Shown: positions 35,265 through 47,866, counted from the stretch's first letter. The stretch: 64,000 nt of DNA from Akebia trifoliata (GCA_017979445.1 CM030716.1:9547974-9611973); one strand, 5' to 3'. Numbers and translations are program-made. The notes: a model not told the origin generated them from the letters alone.

Positions 35265-38200
35265 TGTGGCGCCCCGCCAAACGCTAACACAACTCTCGAG
35301 GTCAACCTTAAAGCTTGGACAATTTTCTCCTCTTATGTTAGCGTTTCACGGAATTCAAAAGCAAAGAAAAATTGATAAGCCAACAACCAATAAATCCTGT
35401 ATATGACAATGTACCAAAATATACAAGATGTGGAAGACAGTAAATCGCGAACATCACGAAATTTGATCAGAGTTGTGCAAAAAGTGAAATTATATAAGAT
35501 TACAAAAATTTCCTTACTCTAACATAGACCTACCACTTAACCCCAAAAAGAACATATACCTCTCATAGGACAACAGACTCCTAGTAGAAGTAGTCGTGGT
35601 GTTCATTGGGTAACGGACTATGGTCGTCGGTATGACCCACCAGATAGTCCTCGCTAGACGATTCTATGATTGTCTCTCCGACTGTAGGTTCTGAAACTAA
35701 AAAAAAAATGAAGTAAATGGTGAGTAACAATGGTTACCTAGTAGGTCCACAAACAACCCCTACTAATAACCTCACCTAACATGTACGAATAAGCATACTG
35801 AAACATTTTTAATACATGCGATGTTTATCAAGTAAAATACGATTAACTGGTACATAGAGTTAGGGATGAGCAACTAAATAGTTTTAAAGATTCACATGAC
35901 ATCAATCATTAGTACTCACTATACATTTTCATTTTTATACAAATAATTTAACAATATTGAAATGACAAGCATGCTTTGCAGTTTATAATTCAAAGTATAA
36001 CAACAGATACATAATACAAAATGGTGGAGTAGTGGAATTAGAGAGTTGGGATTCACGACTGGATCGCTTCTAGTCGGGACATGATGTTACAACTTAAATC
36101 TGACTTTTAGTTCCTGATTTTATGGTCGATCGTTGCTCTTACCACATTAGTGACCATTTATCCGACTCAAGCGGACCGTTTGACATGACCGTAAGCAATG
36201 GGTCTCTTTTCGATGTGTTAGAACATTTGACTACTACTAGATTGTTAGTGATCACTAACTAATCATCTTCGTCTATGCTTATCAAATGTGCATGTTATTC
36301 CCATAATAAACACTCCATTCGTATACGACCACCTTTATAATACACATTTACTGGTAAAGATAGAAAGGAATATACCCGGATTCTAGTTGTGACTTCACTC
36401 TCATATGCGTCTCATACCACGTATGAGTTTGGTGGTCCCTACCGTACATCCTAGGATAGTACACTACTCCGGATGATATGATGCACAATCCCTTCAGGCA
36501 TTCACAAACTTTTTAACAGCTCACAAAATAGTTACGTATATATATCATTTTTATTTCAAAACAAAAAAGAAATTAACAATACAGAATTGAGAATGGATAT
36601 CCAATTTCCTGCCATGCAACTGTGGCCCCCGGCCTAAAATAAATAACAGTACTCGGAGCCTCTGCGTCAACAAAAATTTAAATAAACATGTAACCTTTTC
36701 ATTATCCCTAGATATTCCTTCACTAACTTACACATAACATACAACGTAAAATGCAGATATCACCTATCGGTATGATTCTGACATTTTATCGATTCATCCA
36801 TTTCCCATTCTACCATGTTTTTACTTCTCGACTTCTCAAATCAAATATTTATTTTTTAAGCTTGCAAATTCACTTTGATCATTCGATCGAAAAATTATCC
36901 AATTGTTGTTATAACGGGGTCCCAATAGGTATGCGAAGGCAAACTGTCAAAACTGAAAAATTTGGCTAAGTGTCAAAATTTTGATTTTTCAAAGTTATCG
37001 AAGTTGAAAACGAGTTTTTATAAATGAAAGCCCTCGACAACATGAGAAGGACCATGTAATTCTGTAACCTAATTCAAAGTAATGTAAAAGTTATCACATG
37101 AATTCTTGAAACATTCCTGTCGTGACGAAATTTTATTTATTTTTTTCACGGCTCATTTGAAAGAGTTACGAGGTCTATAAGTAGTCGTTTTGACATATTA
37201 AAAACATGAGGAATCCAAGAAAAATATCAAAAAAAAAAAAAATTTTAATCACTTTTTGATTTTCACGGTGGCACCGTGACTAGGGCACGACGACTCACGG
37301 TAGAACGGTCAGAATGCTGAAATTTCACGAATGTTCTATTTTTTTTCATCGTTTCTTTGATTTTTTCACTCTTTTTCGATTCTAATAACCCACCCATGGA
37401 TCCAATATTTAAATTATGATAAAATACATCAAATACCTTAGTTCTAATCATGAATTTGAAATAATTAGACAATATTCTACAATTTTTGAAACACAAAATA
37501 AGTTTTGAAATATCCCTAAATGCAATTTTCTTGAAATCTATGGCTACTAATAAGAGTTGAGAGTCCCCTACTTGATTCGTGATTGTCAATGGTGATGAAC
37601 TAACACCAAGGGTCAATGTTCGGCGGCTCGAAGTTCCAAAAGTGGTTGAATTCGATGCCAACGGTCAGGTTAGTCGTGAAACCCTATTTGAATGTGTTCT
37701 TCCCCTTTTCAATGACGATGGACAACATTTTATTGATTTGGATGAGACTCTAAGTAGGTATAAATGAACCTACTTACTGGTTTTTATGAGAGAACAAGAT
37801 AAAGAAAGAAAAATGAAGGTTAAACGAGTTGAAAGTGTGGAGTCTGTCGATGCCGACGATTTTCTCTCCTTCACTGATGATCAACTCGAACTCGCTTGTG
37901 CTAGATCTTGATAGGAAGGGTTGAAACCCTAGGTTTGGAGAATGGTTGATTCTTTATGAGTTGGAGAGGAGAAAGTGAATAAAAGAATGAGTTGGTTCTT
38001 TTTATAATAAAAGCTGGGGGGCAGTTTGGTATTTTTCCTTCGTTTCTATTTCGACGAAATCCTAACCATTTGAACTCGAAAAATGACACATGAGTATTTC
38101 ATTTCGAATAAGTTTTCATTGCAGATCTCATGGTGGAGTCGAATTTTTTTTATTCTTCCTCTATTGAAAATTCACTATTTTGGATCCCACTTAACACAAA

Positions 38201-38422
38201 ATTCGAGGATTTTATAACTTTCTCACCTGAACTCAAATTTGAACATTCTTACAGGTTAAAGTATATATTTCGATCATTTTGAACCTAATGGCGGAGTCGA
38301 AATTCGTTAAAAATGAACGAACTAAAAATCGAGTATTCTACCCTAAGCATTTCTTTTAGAATTTTATCGAAATTCACAATTAGATTTCCTCGAGATACAA
38401 ATTAAAAACTCGGGGTGTTACA
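35265..38422 (-). mobile_element. 3158-bp solo LTR nested in a related LTR
   Basis: It is bounded by TGTGGCGCCCC on the left and the inverse of TGTAACACCCC on the right. The flanking 5-mers are AAGAT (35260-35264) and AAGAC (38423-38427), a target duplication with one later change. There is no internal coding region, so it is a solo LTR. Short frames inside are chance. Confidence 0.75.
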
Positions 38423-38448
38423 AAGACTCTTTCACGGATGCCAAAATA

Positions 38449-38454
<6 letters not shown>

Positions 38455-38494
<40 letters not shown>
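38455..38494. repeat. (TA)n microsatellite
   Basis: About 20 TA units inside the right half of the split LTR; the matching place in the nested LTR has only a short 'gtatatata' stretch (36536). Confidence 0.9.
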
Positions 38495-38498
<4 letters not shown>

Positions 38499-40119
38499 TC
38501 TTTATGAAAGTAAAAAAATAGAAATTAACATTACAAGTGTGTAGAATAAATATTTGATTTTCTATCATGCAACGGCCTAATAAACATGCAACATTGCTTC
38601 ACGATAATAGAAAATAAAAGTTAACACCTAGATATCCACTCGCCACTACGTGAAAATAATGAGAGTTTACACACTCATTTAAATAAAAACAAAGACGTTG
38701 CATCTACAATGTCATCCTTTCAAATTTTTTAACAATTCAAATCATTTTATTTCTTAAGCTCAACCAAATCTTTGAATATTCTTTAAAGAGAAAAAATTAA
38801 ATTTTTCAATAAAGTTTAAAAATCAATTCTCATTTTATAAAATTATTTAAGGAAAATGATCAAAAATAGGTTATGTAGGAAATTTGGGGCAAAGTCATTG
38901 ACGGTTGGTCAAAGTTGTGAAAAGATAGTGAAAATTTGGTTGTGTCAGACATGTCATTTTTCAAAGTTCTTTAAACGTAAAACGACTTTTTGAAATAAAA
39001 AGTTATAATCACGAGATTTGACATCATGTAATTTTTAAAACATAATTTAAAAGAAAAGTAGAAGAAAATAAAGATTGAAAGTCTAACAATAACGTCGAAA
39101 TCTACGTTTTATTCTTGAACCCAAAATTAGATTTTGATATTTTAAAATTCGGATTTTTAAACTATTTTCATTGTTTCCTAATGGGGGGAGGGGTACTTCT
39201 TTATTTTCATTAAATAACTTAAAGTAGACATTTATGAAAATGTTTTTAATAAAACTAAGGTGTTGAAAATGAATATGTTGTTGGAGAAAAATAATGTTGA
39301 AAATCTATTTTTGTCTATGGCAGAACTCATTTTGGCGGTGGCATGATCAGTGGCATCGACGATGCCACCGACAGAAAATGAACTAATTTCGATTTGTTTT
39401 GCCAAAATTTCTCTCATTTTTGCCTCAAATTTATCCAAACTTTTCAAATATCATTTTGAAACATAGATTCGCAAGAAAAACATCAAATTAACTTATTCAA
39501 TCATGAATTCTGTAAAGAATATCATTTCTTCTAATGTATAATAGTTATATTGAGTTTTTGGAATCAAAATCTAAGGTGAAATGAAATCTACGACTCTTAG
39601 AAGATGTAGAAGTTCTCTACCTTAGATTTATGTCCAAATATCTTCGAAAAGCGCAAAAATTTGAGTTGGGTCGAAGGTTCCATATCGGAGGTGGTAAGAA
39701 ATGCTATTTTTTTGGTTCCTCTCGAAGCTTGCGATGAGACGAACGACTGTATCTTCTACGCCGAAGCTTACTAAATCCTCTAAGTAGATGAAAACCCTAC
39801 GTTGAAGATGGGGGGAGGCTAGGGTTTTATTTTAGAAGAGGAGAATGTTTGAATTATGAAAAAAAATCTAGAAATTTTCATGGACTTAGCATATAACATC
39901 TTAGGAACATAATGGTAATTATTAAATTTATTTTATTTTAATTAAAAAGTTTATGTCCCGAACTTCAATTTTCACGTTCGTATAGTTTATTTCGATTAAT
40001 TTTTTGATGTGAATCTAATGGTGTAGTCAGATTTTTCAGAATCAAATCTTAGAAGATTTTCTTATTTTATAGACCTACGAATTTTCTCGAGATGCACATT
40101 AAAAATCCAGGGCATTACA

Positions 40120-40135
40120 TTATCCCCTTCTTAAC
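40120..40135 (-). other. Polypurine tract of the gypsy element
   Basis: The minus strand reads GTTAAGAAGGGGATAA directly before the LTR start, after the common gypsy motif GACGAAATTTTTG. Confidence 0.7.
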
Positions 40136-40168
40136 AAAAATTTCGTCATCAAAATTTAAGATTGTATT

Positions 40169-40300
40169 TCATTCCTCAAATAGTCTTTGGAATTTATATC
40201 TAGGCATATTTTCAAATATGTAACTCTTGTTTCAATATAATGATGTTTCCACAAAGGTTCCTTCCATTAGTATGTTATGATCGCTTCCTTATTCATCGAT
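40169..40300 (-). pseudogene. Gypsy integrase C-terminal / chromodomain tail, decayed
   Basis: Minus-strand pieces read RNKEA, then LWKHHYIE, then SYIFENMPRYKFQRLFEE and a stop. This is the degenerate form of the chromovirus tail 'RNKEIxLVKVLWxxHxxEEATWExExxMRxxYPxLFE'. Frames change between the pieces. The rest of pol (upstream, to the right) was not recognisable. Confidence 0.6.
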
Positions 40301-41429
40301 ACATGTTATTCATCCAATTATAAAGTAATGATCTACATTGTCCTTCTTCATACATTTTGTTTTAGCTATAAAGTCTCCTAGTTTCAATGTAAATTTGTTT
40401 TAAATTATACACTTTCTATTTTCTGAGGTTCCTAAATAATAATTCTCCAAAGAAAATTGATCTTTCTCCATATGAATTCTCAAATCGATCAAATCTTTTA
40501 CTTAATTTTTCTCAATTGAAATGTCTAAGATATATTCTTAGCCAATAAAACTAGCAAATCCCTTTTTTTCTTTTTCTTAAGATGATAAATCATCTTCTAG
40601 TTAAGCAGATGGAATTTTTTGATTTATCGACTTTATCATTTTAAAGAAAGTCTCTAATTGCAATTCTAACTTCTTCATGATATAAAATAAGGAAAGAAAT
40701 CAGGATGTTTGATATAGTGTTCCTAATCAATGTAAGCTCTACCTCCCGTTAAAGAGGTATCTAGTTTTCAAGACTCTAATTATTTCCTTAACCTGCAAAA
40801 TCATTTGATTTCAAATTTGACTATCACTGCAACCAAGGCTATACATAAAGTACGATCTATTGCATTTCAAGTCATTAAGAAAATCTTCATCATTCTTCCT
40901 GGAACTATCATTGAATTTACTTCTATAAGATTGTTCTCCACCAAAATTTCGATTATTTTAGGTATTTATTTTCTTACAAAATTCTATATACATTCATTTT
41001 CTATTTTATAATCAATCTTAATATAAATCAATATTCTTCAATTCCTGAACACTACTCAATTCACCTAAATAAATATTTTCCTCACATACCTAGTATCTAA
41101 TTGAGTCAAGTCACTGTGTTTTCAACTTGAACACTTCAACTTTCTTAGCACTTATTAATGCATTATCATTATTTTTATCTTTATTCAAGAATTTGAAAAT
41201 AATATCATCCTCAAAATCTTAACAATAATTTTCTTATTATTTTATTTCATATATTCTTGTTAATATTTTCATATTTGTAATTCAACTAACTTTATATCAC
41301 AACCCATCATTCACTTATCAAATATGTGTATTCATTGTAACATTCTTTAAAATTCTAAATCACCTCATCCACCATTTGCAAATCATAAATAATATCCCTT
41401 CTTGTTTTGATTAATATTAAAAATCATTA

Positions 41430-42484
41430 TTTTTTTTTGGAAGATAAGTTGGGGGTTAGGCAAACGACCAGCTATATTAAATTAACAAAAGAACATTACA
41501 TTCTCAAGAAAGGTTGCCCAGAGGCATCCCTCTCAATAATTTTACTCAAATCCCTAGACAGAGGGGGGGGATCATTGAATTAGATCAGAAGACAACATAA
41601 ATGAAGCTAAGTGATCATTAGCTCAGTTGACCTCTCTGTAGGTGTGCTCGTAATTATGCCATTGAAACTTGATTCCTATGATTTTGATAGTATGCACTAT
41701 GTCTTTGACCCTCCAAGGGACCTCCCACTTGCCTAATAAGCAGTTTATGGCAATGAGAGAGTCGGCAGTAATGATGAGCCTCTGTAGGTTCAAATTGATC
41801 GCCATTTGCACCCCTTCTTTAAAGGCTTGGAGCTTGTGGTGGAGAACTGATACCCCCTGCCCTCTTCCAGCCATGGCTCTGATTACTCTCCCTATGTGGT
41901 TTTTGAGAACAGCTCCCAAACCTCCTATTTTGCCTCGGAGAGATCCATATGTGTTCAACCTATGAACTCCAATTGGAGGTGGATTCCTGTAGCAAATCGA
42001 GAAGGCTGGAAGGGTAAGCCTTACATTGATGCCCCATCCCTCCACAATCTGTCTGTTGATGTCGCTATCTCCCATGGTTATGTTTAGGTCATCTATTCTT
42101 CTCCTTGTGTCCTCGAGAATCATGTTACTTAAGCTTCTACTATCCATACTAGTATTGCTAAAAATTCTTCTACATCTCTCCTTCCATATGTGGTAGACAA
42201 AATCAGCAAATAAGGCTTTCTTGATTTGAGATGAAATGTTGCTACCTCGGCAATGGTCCATCATCCATTGGACTTCGTCATCCCAAGAACCGATTTGCTT
42301 CACTATGAGAACTTGGCTAAGACAAGATGCCAAATGTCTCTGCTTAACTGGCAACCAAAGAAGAGATGGTTGATGTTTTCCCTGTCAGTATTGCAGAATA
42401 TACATGTAGAACATTCAATTATGTTTCTGCTTCTCAACCAATCTTTGGTTTTCAACGCATTGTTAAGGGCTCGCAATTCAAAAC
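41430..42484 (-). mobile_element. 5'-truncated LINE insertion
   Basis: The minus strand encodes a zinc-binding RT-associated domain at 42330-42480 (KTKDWLRS, CIFCNTDREN, HLFFGCQLSRDIW). After a frameshift it continues with HIWKERCRRIF and an RNase H domain (41623-42100) with GLGAVLKNHIG, LQAFKEGVQMA and LIITADSLIAI. The 3' end has an A-run (T-run at 41430-41438). Flanks AAAATCATTA (41420-41429) and AAAACCATTA (42485-42494) look like a 10-bp target duplication with one change. It sits inside the gypsy internal region. Confidence 0.8.
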
Positions 42485-42494
42485 AAAACCATTA

Positions 42495-44605
42495 ACTTCA
42501 AAATTATTACCAACTTCACCTGTTGCATCCTGGTTTCATAAAGATCACCATTCTCTCAAAACAATTCAAATGAGCATGATTTTTAATCCAACAACACATA
42601 CCTAGAATTAAGTCGAATCATGCACGTCTAAGAAAGTAAGGTCGATAGATCTCTCATGATCAACTACTCTTTTAATAATGATTTTACAAAAAAGATTTGA
42701 GAATACAACTATCCATTTACCTTAAGCATGAATTTAATCACACATTATAAAACAAAAAAAGGTTTTTGTTTGGGAAAAAAAACATGCAAAAGAGAAAAAA
42801 CAGAGAAACATTCTAAGTATCGAAATTGGTTGATGTCCATATCCAAGTCTCTTATGCTCAAATTGACTTTTAAGATCGAAAATCAAGATCTCAATTTTTT
42901 GAGCATGTTGATCAATATTAAATTTTATAGCCAAGTGTTAAAAGCATTACTTTAGTGCAAAAACAAGAAACAAATAAGGGCAGCAACGTGGAGAGAATTC
43001 AGGGGGTATCTATGTGCCTCATAAGGATTGTGGAATATTTTGAAAATACAAATGCAAGTTATTTGTCTAGTTCACTTCGATATAGTGTCCTTACTATTGT
43101 TGTAATCAACGCTGTAACTGTGCACATATGGACTGTCCAATAATTATATTCAAGTATTGTGTGACGCAATTACATGGAATATCCTATAGGTACTTCAAAA
43201 TCACATATGTTGCCTAGGATCTTAAATAGTGGCATACATATTTAGGTTAGAGCTAGTGGATCAACATATTTTTTCAATATAAATGTAGCAAAGTTTGTGA
43301 TTTGACTTGCTCAATATGTTCAGGCTCCTTTTGATAGCTTCTCCCATGTACTCAAACTTCTCAAACTGGGCCCACCTATCAGTTGCAAGAAATTGTCTTA
43401 GTGATAAATCACAGGGAGCATCAGATATCAACAAAGTCATCAAAGAATGGAGAACTAATTACAAAATTTCAGTAACTCTCAATGTTACAGAAGGTGCAAA
43501 ATGAATGTTTGGACCTACTTTTTCTGATTATAGGGTGTTCTTTATTTCAAAGCAAGCAGTTGTCTCTTTCCAATATATGATGTTCATACATGAATATTTC
43601 AAAGGTTCTATTTAACAACATTAACATTGATAATAAGGTCAAACCATTGATTCATTTGAGTGTTCACAAGCCTTTGATCCACCATTTTTAAACTCAAAAA
43701 AATTATAAAATTGTTATGTGCCTAATTGTAGGGATGGGAGTAGACTAGTTTTGAGTACATATGATGTATAGAATATATTCCTAATAAGTGGTAGAATAGT
43801 TAAAATAGGTTGGGTGCATGGGATCATAATTTGTATTGTGGGAGAAATTGAGCTGTGGGTAGTTTGGAGAAGTGGGTAGTTAGGATAGTATTTCTCTTGT
43901 ATTTAAAATTATAATGAGATTAATGAAGATAGGCAGAGAATAATTATTATTAAAAGTCTTTTAGGATTTGAAAACTAATCATCTTGAATCGGTTAACTTG
44001 GAGGTCCGATCTCCCTCGAATGAGATCAATCTCAATCTTTTTCTTCATCTTTTATTATTTTTGTGATTCGATCTAAGTAGGTACGTAACAAAAGTAAACA
44101 AAAACATCAAACACCATAGATCTAGGGTATTATACATTGTTCGTGAAGCTTGATCGAAAGAGTGAGATTTGAGTGAGCCAAACAAATCGAGAGAGAAAGA
44201 AACGATTGCTCATCTTCAGCATGCATTGCAGTGATTAAAAATGAAGAAACCCTTGGATCTTGAGTTCATGCTTAGGTTGGAAATGCCCTTAGTTTCAGAC
44301 GTAATGAAAATGGAGAAGCCCTTGGGTTAAGATAGGGTTTCTTGGTCGAGAGAGAATTTCGTAGTCGAAAGTCCTCATTTGTAAGGGTTCTTCCTAAATC
44401 ACTAGATCAAGCACGACCACGAAGAGAGCTTAGGAGAGTGAGAGAGATTGAGAGAGAGAGAATGAGAGAGCTTAAATCGGGAGACAAAGAAAAAATGAAT
44501 GAATAAGGCTCAAGAACTATAATTTTTAAAAAGAGTTATAACATCCGTAATTTTTCAAACTAATGGTATATATAATGTCCAAATTATTGAAAATGCCACT
44601 GATGT
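42495..44605. other. No gene recognised
   Basis: It may include the rest of the gypsy internal region. Frames such as 43307-43504 have no known motif. Confidence 0.45.
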
Positions 44606-44609
44606 TATA

Positions 44610-44655
44610 TCTTTTTTTTTTTTTTTTTTTTGTTTTTTTGTTTTTTTTGCTTTTG
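44610..44655. repeat. Poly(T) tract
   Basis: T-runs broken by single G or C; no element end could be tied to it. Confidence 0.85.
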
Positions 44656-44992
44656 CTTTCTTGGCAACATGCATTAATCTAGATTTCTGTGGAAATATTC
44701 CTACATGCATGTTTTCTTGTCCCACAAACCTCTATCATTTAAAATTAACTACCTAAGAAGGCTACTTGAATCCATCTTCAGTAATACAATAATTGCTTCG
44801 ATTTGCTAGTATTGCTTTCCTTCCTTCATAGTATGCAAACTAAAGTTTACAGCCACTATGAAGAGTGGAATCTAATAAAAATATACACAAAGCTTTCCTA
44901 AACTCTTCCATGCCAATATGGAGGTCAATCAAGATGAAAACGATAATGAAGTTTTTTATTTTCTTTGTTATGGTCTCCAAACATATATCCTT

Positions 44993-45251
44993 TGTAGAAA
45001 TATAATTTTATTGAGATTTCTTGGATGAATATTACAAAAGCCCCAATAAGATATTTATAGACATTACATCAACCAAGATATATGAAAACTACCTAATATA
45101 AATATTCTAGAATATCCCAATTGATATATTCTAAATATCAATATATATTCTAGAATATCCTTCATCACAATCTTCCATTTGTGATGAGATACACTAACAA
45201 TGATATAGTGTATCTCATGCATCTTAATACAATGCATCTTATTCTCTAACA
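44993..45251 (-). repeat. Copia-like LTR, left copy
   Basis: 259 bp with TG...CA ends. On the minus strand it starts TGTTAGAGAATAAGATGCAT after the purine-rich GCAAAGGG. It is of the same family and orientation as 47362-47627, sharing 'tttgtgatgagatac' and 'catgatc/catcttaatac-atgat-gcatc' blocks. Confidence 0.7.
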
Positions 45252-45956
45252 CCCTTTGCATCGAATGAAAAGAGGGAAGCTCCATACGAGATTGGGCCAG
45301 CTCTTTCTTCTTTTTCCAAATGGAAGGTCTCCCACTCAATCAAGATGAATACGATTTAGGGTTTGTGATTTGAGTCAAAAGTAGAAGAAGAAAATTAGGG
45401 AAAAGGTTATGAGAACCAAAGATATTATTAATAGTTTATCACGTTAGTTTGTAAAAAAAATAACGTTATAAACCTTCCTACAATTTCGCATGAAAAACCA
45501 CGAAAAAAACATATTTTTAACATCGGTTTTTGCATAAACTGACGTTATAAACGTTTCTAGAATTTTCGCGCGACCTACAGCAAAAATTCTAGCTTTGTAA
45601 CATCGTTTTAATTTAAATTCAATATTATAAATCTAATATGATGTGCCTCCTATTTCCCTCGGTGTAGTAGTAGGAAGAGTCCCATTGTGAGAGAAATGGA
45701 ATCCCCATTAAGAAGTCAGACTCATGTCTTATTTATAGGGAGAATGAAGATAAAATGACTTAATTGCCTTCTTCCATTGACTGTGCTTTTCCACTTCACC
45801 TATGATTAGTCCATGTGACATACATGTGAACACATTTAATTTGCATCTTCTACATTATCTCCTAATGTCATTATCCTCAAAAATTCCTACAAATCATTTT
45901 ATTCCTAAATCAACCCCTATCTCTAAAATCATCTTGTCAATATTTTAAATTATTGA
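45252..45956. other. No gene seen between the copia-like LTRs
   Basis: No copia protein motif could be found between the two LTRs. Confidence 0.45.
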
Positions 45957-46104
45957 AATAACATTGAAATATACATCGATTTTGACATTCAAATGTGGTG
46001 GTGCACACAACCATAGATGTTTTTCACTCGTATATATCTATGGTTTTGGGTGCACCACAACATCAGAATATACAATTGATGTACATTTTAATGTTACTTT
46101 GGCA
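45957..46104. repeat. Foldback repeat family member
   Basis: The arms carry 'tggtgcacacaaccatagat' and its inverse almost unchanged, around a short 'cactcgtata' centre. Ends are taacatt / aatgtta. Confidence 0.85.
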
Positions 46105-46384
46105 TTATCCTATTTTGAATTTCAGAAACATGGTTATAATATAAAATTTCATAACACTTAAGACCATGTTAGTCAGTTTTTTTAAAATTACAAAAATATT
46201 CTTTTATCTTATTATCTCTAATAACTTTATTTAATAATTTAAACTACAAAAAGTCCATTATAATATTTTGAATCATCATATTTGTAATACAACTAGTGGC
46301 ATGAAATGGAAGAACCATTGTCGAAAAGTATGAGAAGGACTGAAGAACCACTTGAGTCGAATTTAGTGGAGCAAAGACAGCATA

Positions 46385-46520
46385 ATGCGTAGAAAATGTC
46401 AAGGATTGGTGGATATCCATTTTGTTGAGCCATTATGAGAAAACTTGCCAACATGTGCATTTGCACAAGTCCGCTTATTGGTTAAGAAGCTAGTGGGTGG
46501 CATGTGTGTCTCCAACTAAG
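46385..46520 (+). repeat. Remnant of lectin-unit upstream sequence
   Basis: 'ggatatccattttgttgag' and 'aacttgccaacatgtgcatt' match the upstream region of unit 3. It lies 1.4-1.5 kb upstream of broken unit 4, with the copia-like LTR in between. Confidence 0.65.
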
Positions 46521-46926
46521 ATATAAACAATAGAAATTTCAAAGGTGTCGGAGTTGGTCCCTTTCTTTTTGTAGAAAAATGCTTAAATCATTTGAAATAA
46601 CACTGTACGTAGCACAAAAAATTGTACTTTAGTGAGGAGAAAACCATAGATGCATTTTCTCAAAATACGAATTTTATACGTTCAAGAAAAATTAATGGTA
46701 CTCTGGACGTACGAGTCCAACTTTGAATTTATTTCACGTCCCTACATTTTCACTAAAATTTGAAACACCTCCTTGAAAATGCCACACGTAATACAATAGA
46801 GAGGGTTTCTTCAAAACTTTGAAGTGGACTGCCCACTTCAAAGTTTTTTCCTACTCTGGACACACAATGCTACTTCAACTTTTATTTCAAGTCATTGTAG
46901 TATGGCTCATTTATATAATGCAAATA

Positions 46927-47100
46927 GAGTCGTGCTACACTGACTTCGTTGAATATTGCATTCACACTATGCCAATATGGAGGTGTACGGATGATTATAA
47001 ATTTCTTTCCTCGAGATACAAGTTAAAAAAATCAATGGTTTTCTATTCACTGCTATGTTAGCGCGCAGTGTTGAACACAGAAACGAAGTCAGTCCAGCAT
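46927..47100. repeat. Foldback repeat family member
   Basis: The outer arms carry 'actgacttcgtt' and its exact inverse; the middle is the family core with 'tttcctcgagatacaag'. Confidence 0.65.
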
Positions 47101-47350
47101 TTAAATAAATAGAAAAAGTCTCATCGAAGAGATTTGAAATAAAATGATATTTGAGATCGTAAGGCATGAGTTTTTGGATTAAGGAGTTTTGTAGAAACAT
47201 GAAGAAATGCAGGATTTTTATTGAAAAAAAACAAAAATAGTAGTGAAGAAGAAGAGAAAAAAAAGATTTATGTCTGGCGATGGTGGATGGCGTAACCTCC
47301 ATCGCCGAAGAAATGATGCACCAAGATCGATGTGCTCAGTGGATCTTAAA

Positions 47351-47361
47351 CTCTGATACCA
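47351..47361 (-). other. Primer binding site (initiator Met tRNA type)
   Basis: The minus strand reads TGGTATCAGAG next to the LTR at 47362. A start codon (ATGGAGGTTACG) follows 50 bases inside. Confidence 0.8.
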
Positions 47362-47627
47362 TGTGAAAACTGAATTTATTGAGTATTTTTGGGTGATCAT
47401 TACGTGAACTATAATAAGATATTGATAGAGATTGCATCAACCAATATATAGAAAGTAGCTTAATATAGAAATATCAATTATCTATAATAATTTCTAATAT
47501 AAAATATCTTAATAGATATTGCTAAATATTTTATTCTCCATTACTACTTTTCTTTTGTGATGAGATACGTTGATAATGATACAATGTTTCTCATGGATCA
47601 TAATATGATGCATCCTATTCTCTTACA
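47362..47627 (-). repeat. Copia-like 5' LTR, right copy
   Basis: 266 bp, starting TGTAAGAGAATAGGATGCAT on the minus strand and ending CACA before the primer site. It may pair with 44993-45251 as one 2.6-kb element or belong to a separate truncated one. Confidence 0.7.
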
Positions 47628-47654
47628 CTTAATGCAACAAGATCTTTATAATTA

Positions 47655-47742
47655 GGGCTTAGACATAGCTCAGTTGGTTTGACACATCGCAAGGCAACCT
47701 TAAGGTCGTTGGTTCAAGTCCAGCTTACCCATTAAAAAAAAC
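47655..47742 (+). mobile_element. Retroposed tRNA-like sequence (minimal SINE) with perfect target duplication
   Basis: 88 bp with an A-box-like TAGCTCAGTTGG. A perfect T-arm follows (GTTGG, loop TTCAAGT, CCAGC), with GGTTCAAGTCC as the B box, and the sequence ends in an A-run. It is flanked by identical 13-bp repeats ATCTTTATAATTA (47642-47654 and 47743-47755). No sound anticodon stem can be drawn, so it is not a working tRNA gene. Confidence 0.85.
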
Positions 47743-47866
47743 ATCTTTATAATTAAAAAATATAATTAATATAGGTTTCTCACAACTTTGCAATTCCTTT
47801 TATTATTATATAACAAGCCATCTAATTAAAAAGATCCATTATCTTGACCGATAACCACTAATGCTT

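Larger units (their letters stand above)
34019..40119 (-). mobile_element. ~2.9-kb gypsy LTR (3' LTR) split by a nested solo LTR
   Basis: The two halves are 34019-35264 and 38423-40119. The outer ends are TGTAGCACCCCC on the left and the inverse of TGTAATGCCC on the right. Each half aligns with the matching part of the inserted LTR (35265-38422). The shared blocks are 34765-35264 with 36023-36507, and 38428-40119 with 36507-38422. Next to 40119 are a polypurine tract and a gypsy pol tail, so this is the 3' LTR of a minus-strand element. Long LTRs and a TGTAACACCC start suit the Del/Tekay chromovirus group. Confidence 0.75.

Noticed and set aside
35011..35406. 131-codon + strand frame
   Set aside because: It crosses the junction between the outer and the nested LTR at 35264/35265, so it is a chance join of two repeats.
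42728..43504. Several 60-75-codon frames
   Set aside because: AT-rich, on both strands, no motif; not supportable as genes.
47655..47742. A functional tRNA gene
   Set aside because: The T-arm is perfect but no anticodon stem can be formed, and the A-tail plus flanking duplication show it is a retroposed copy.
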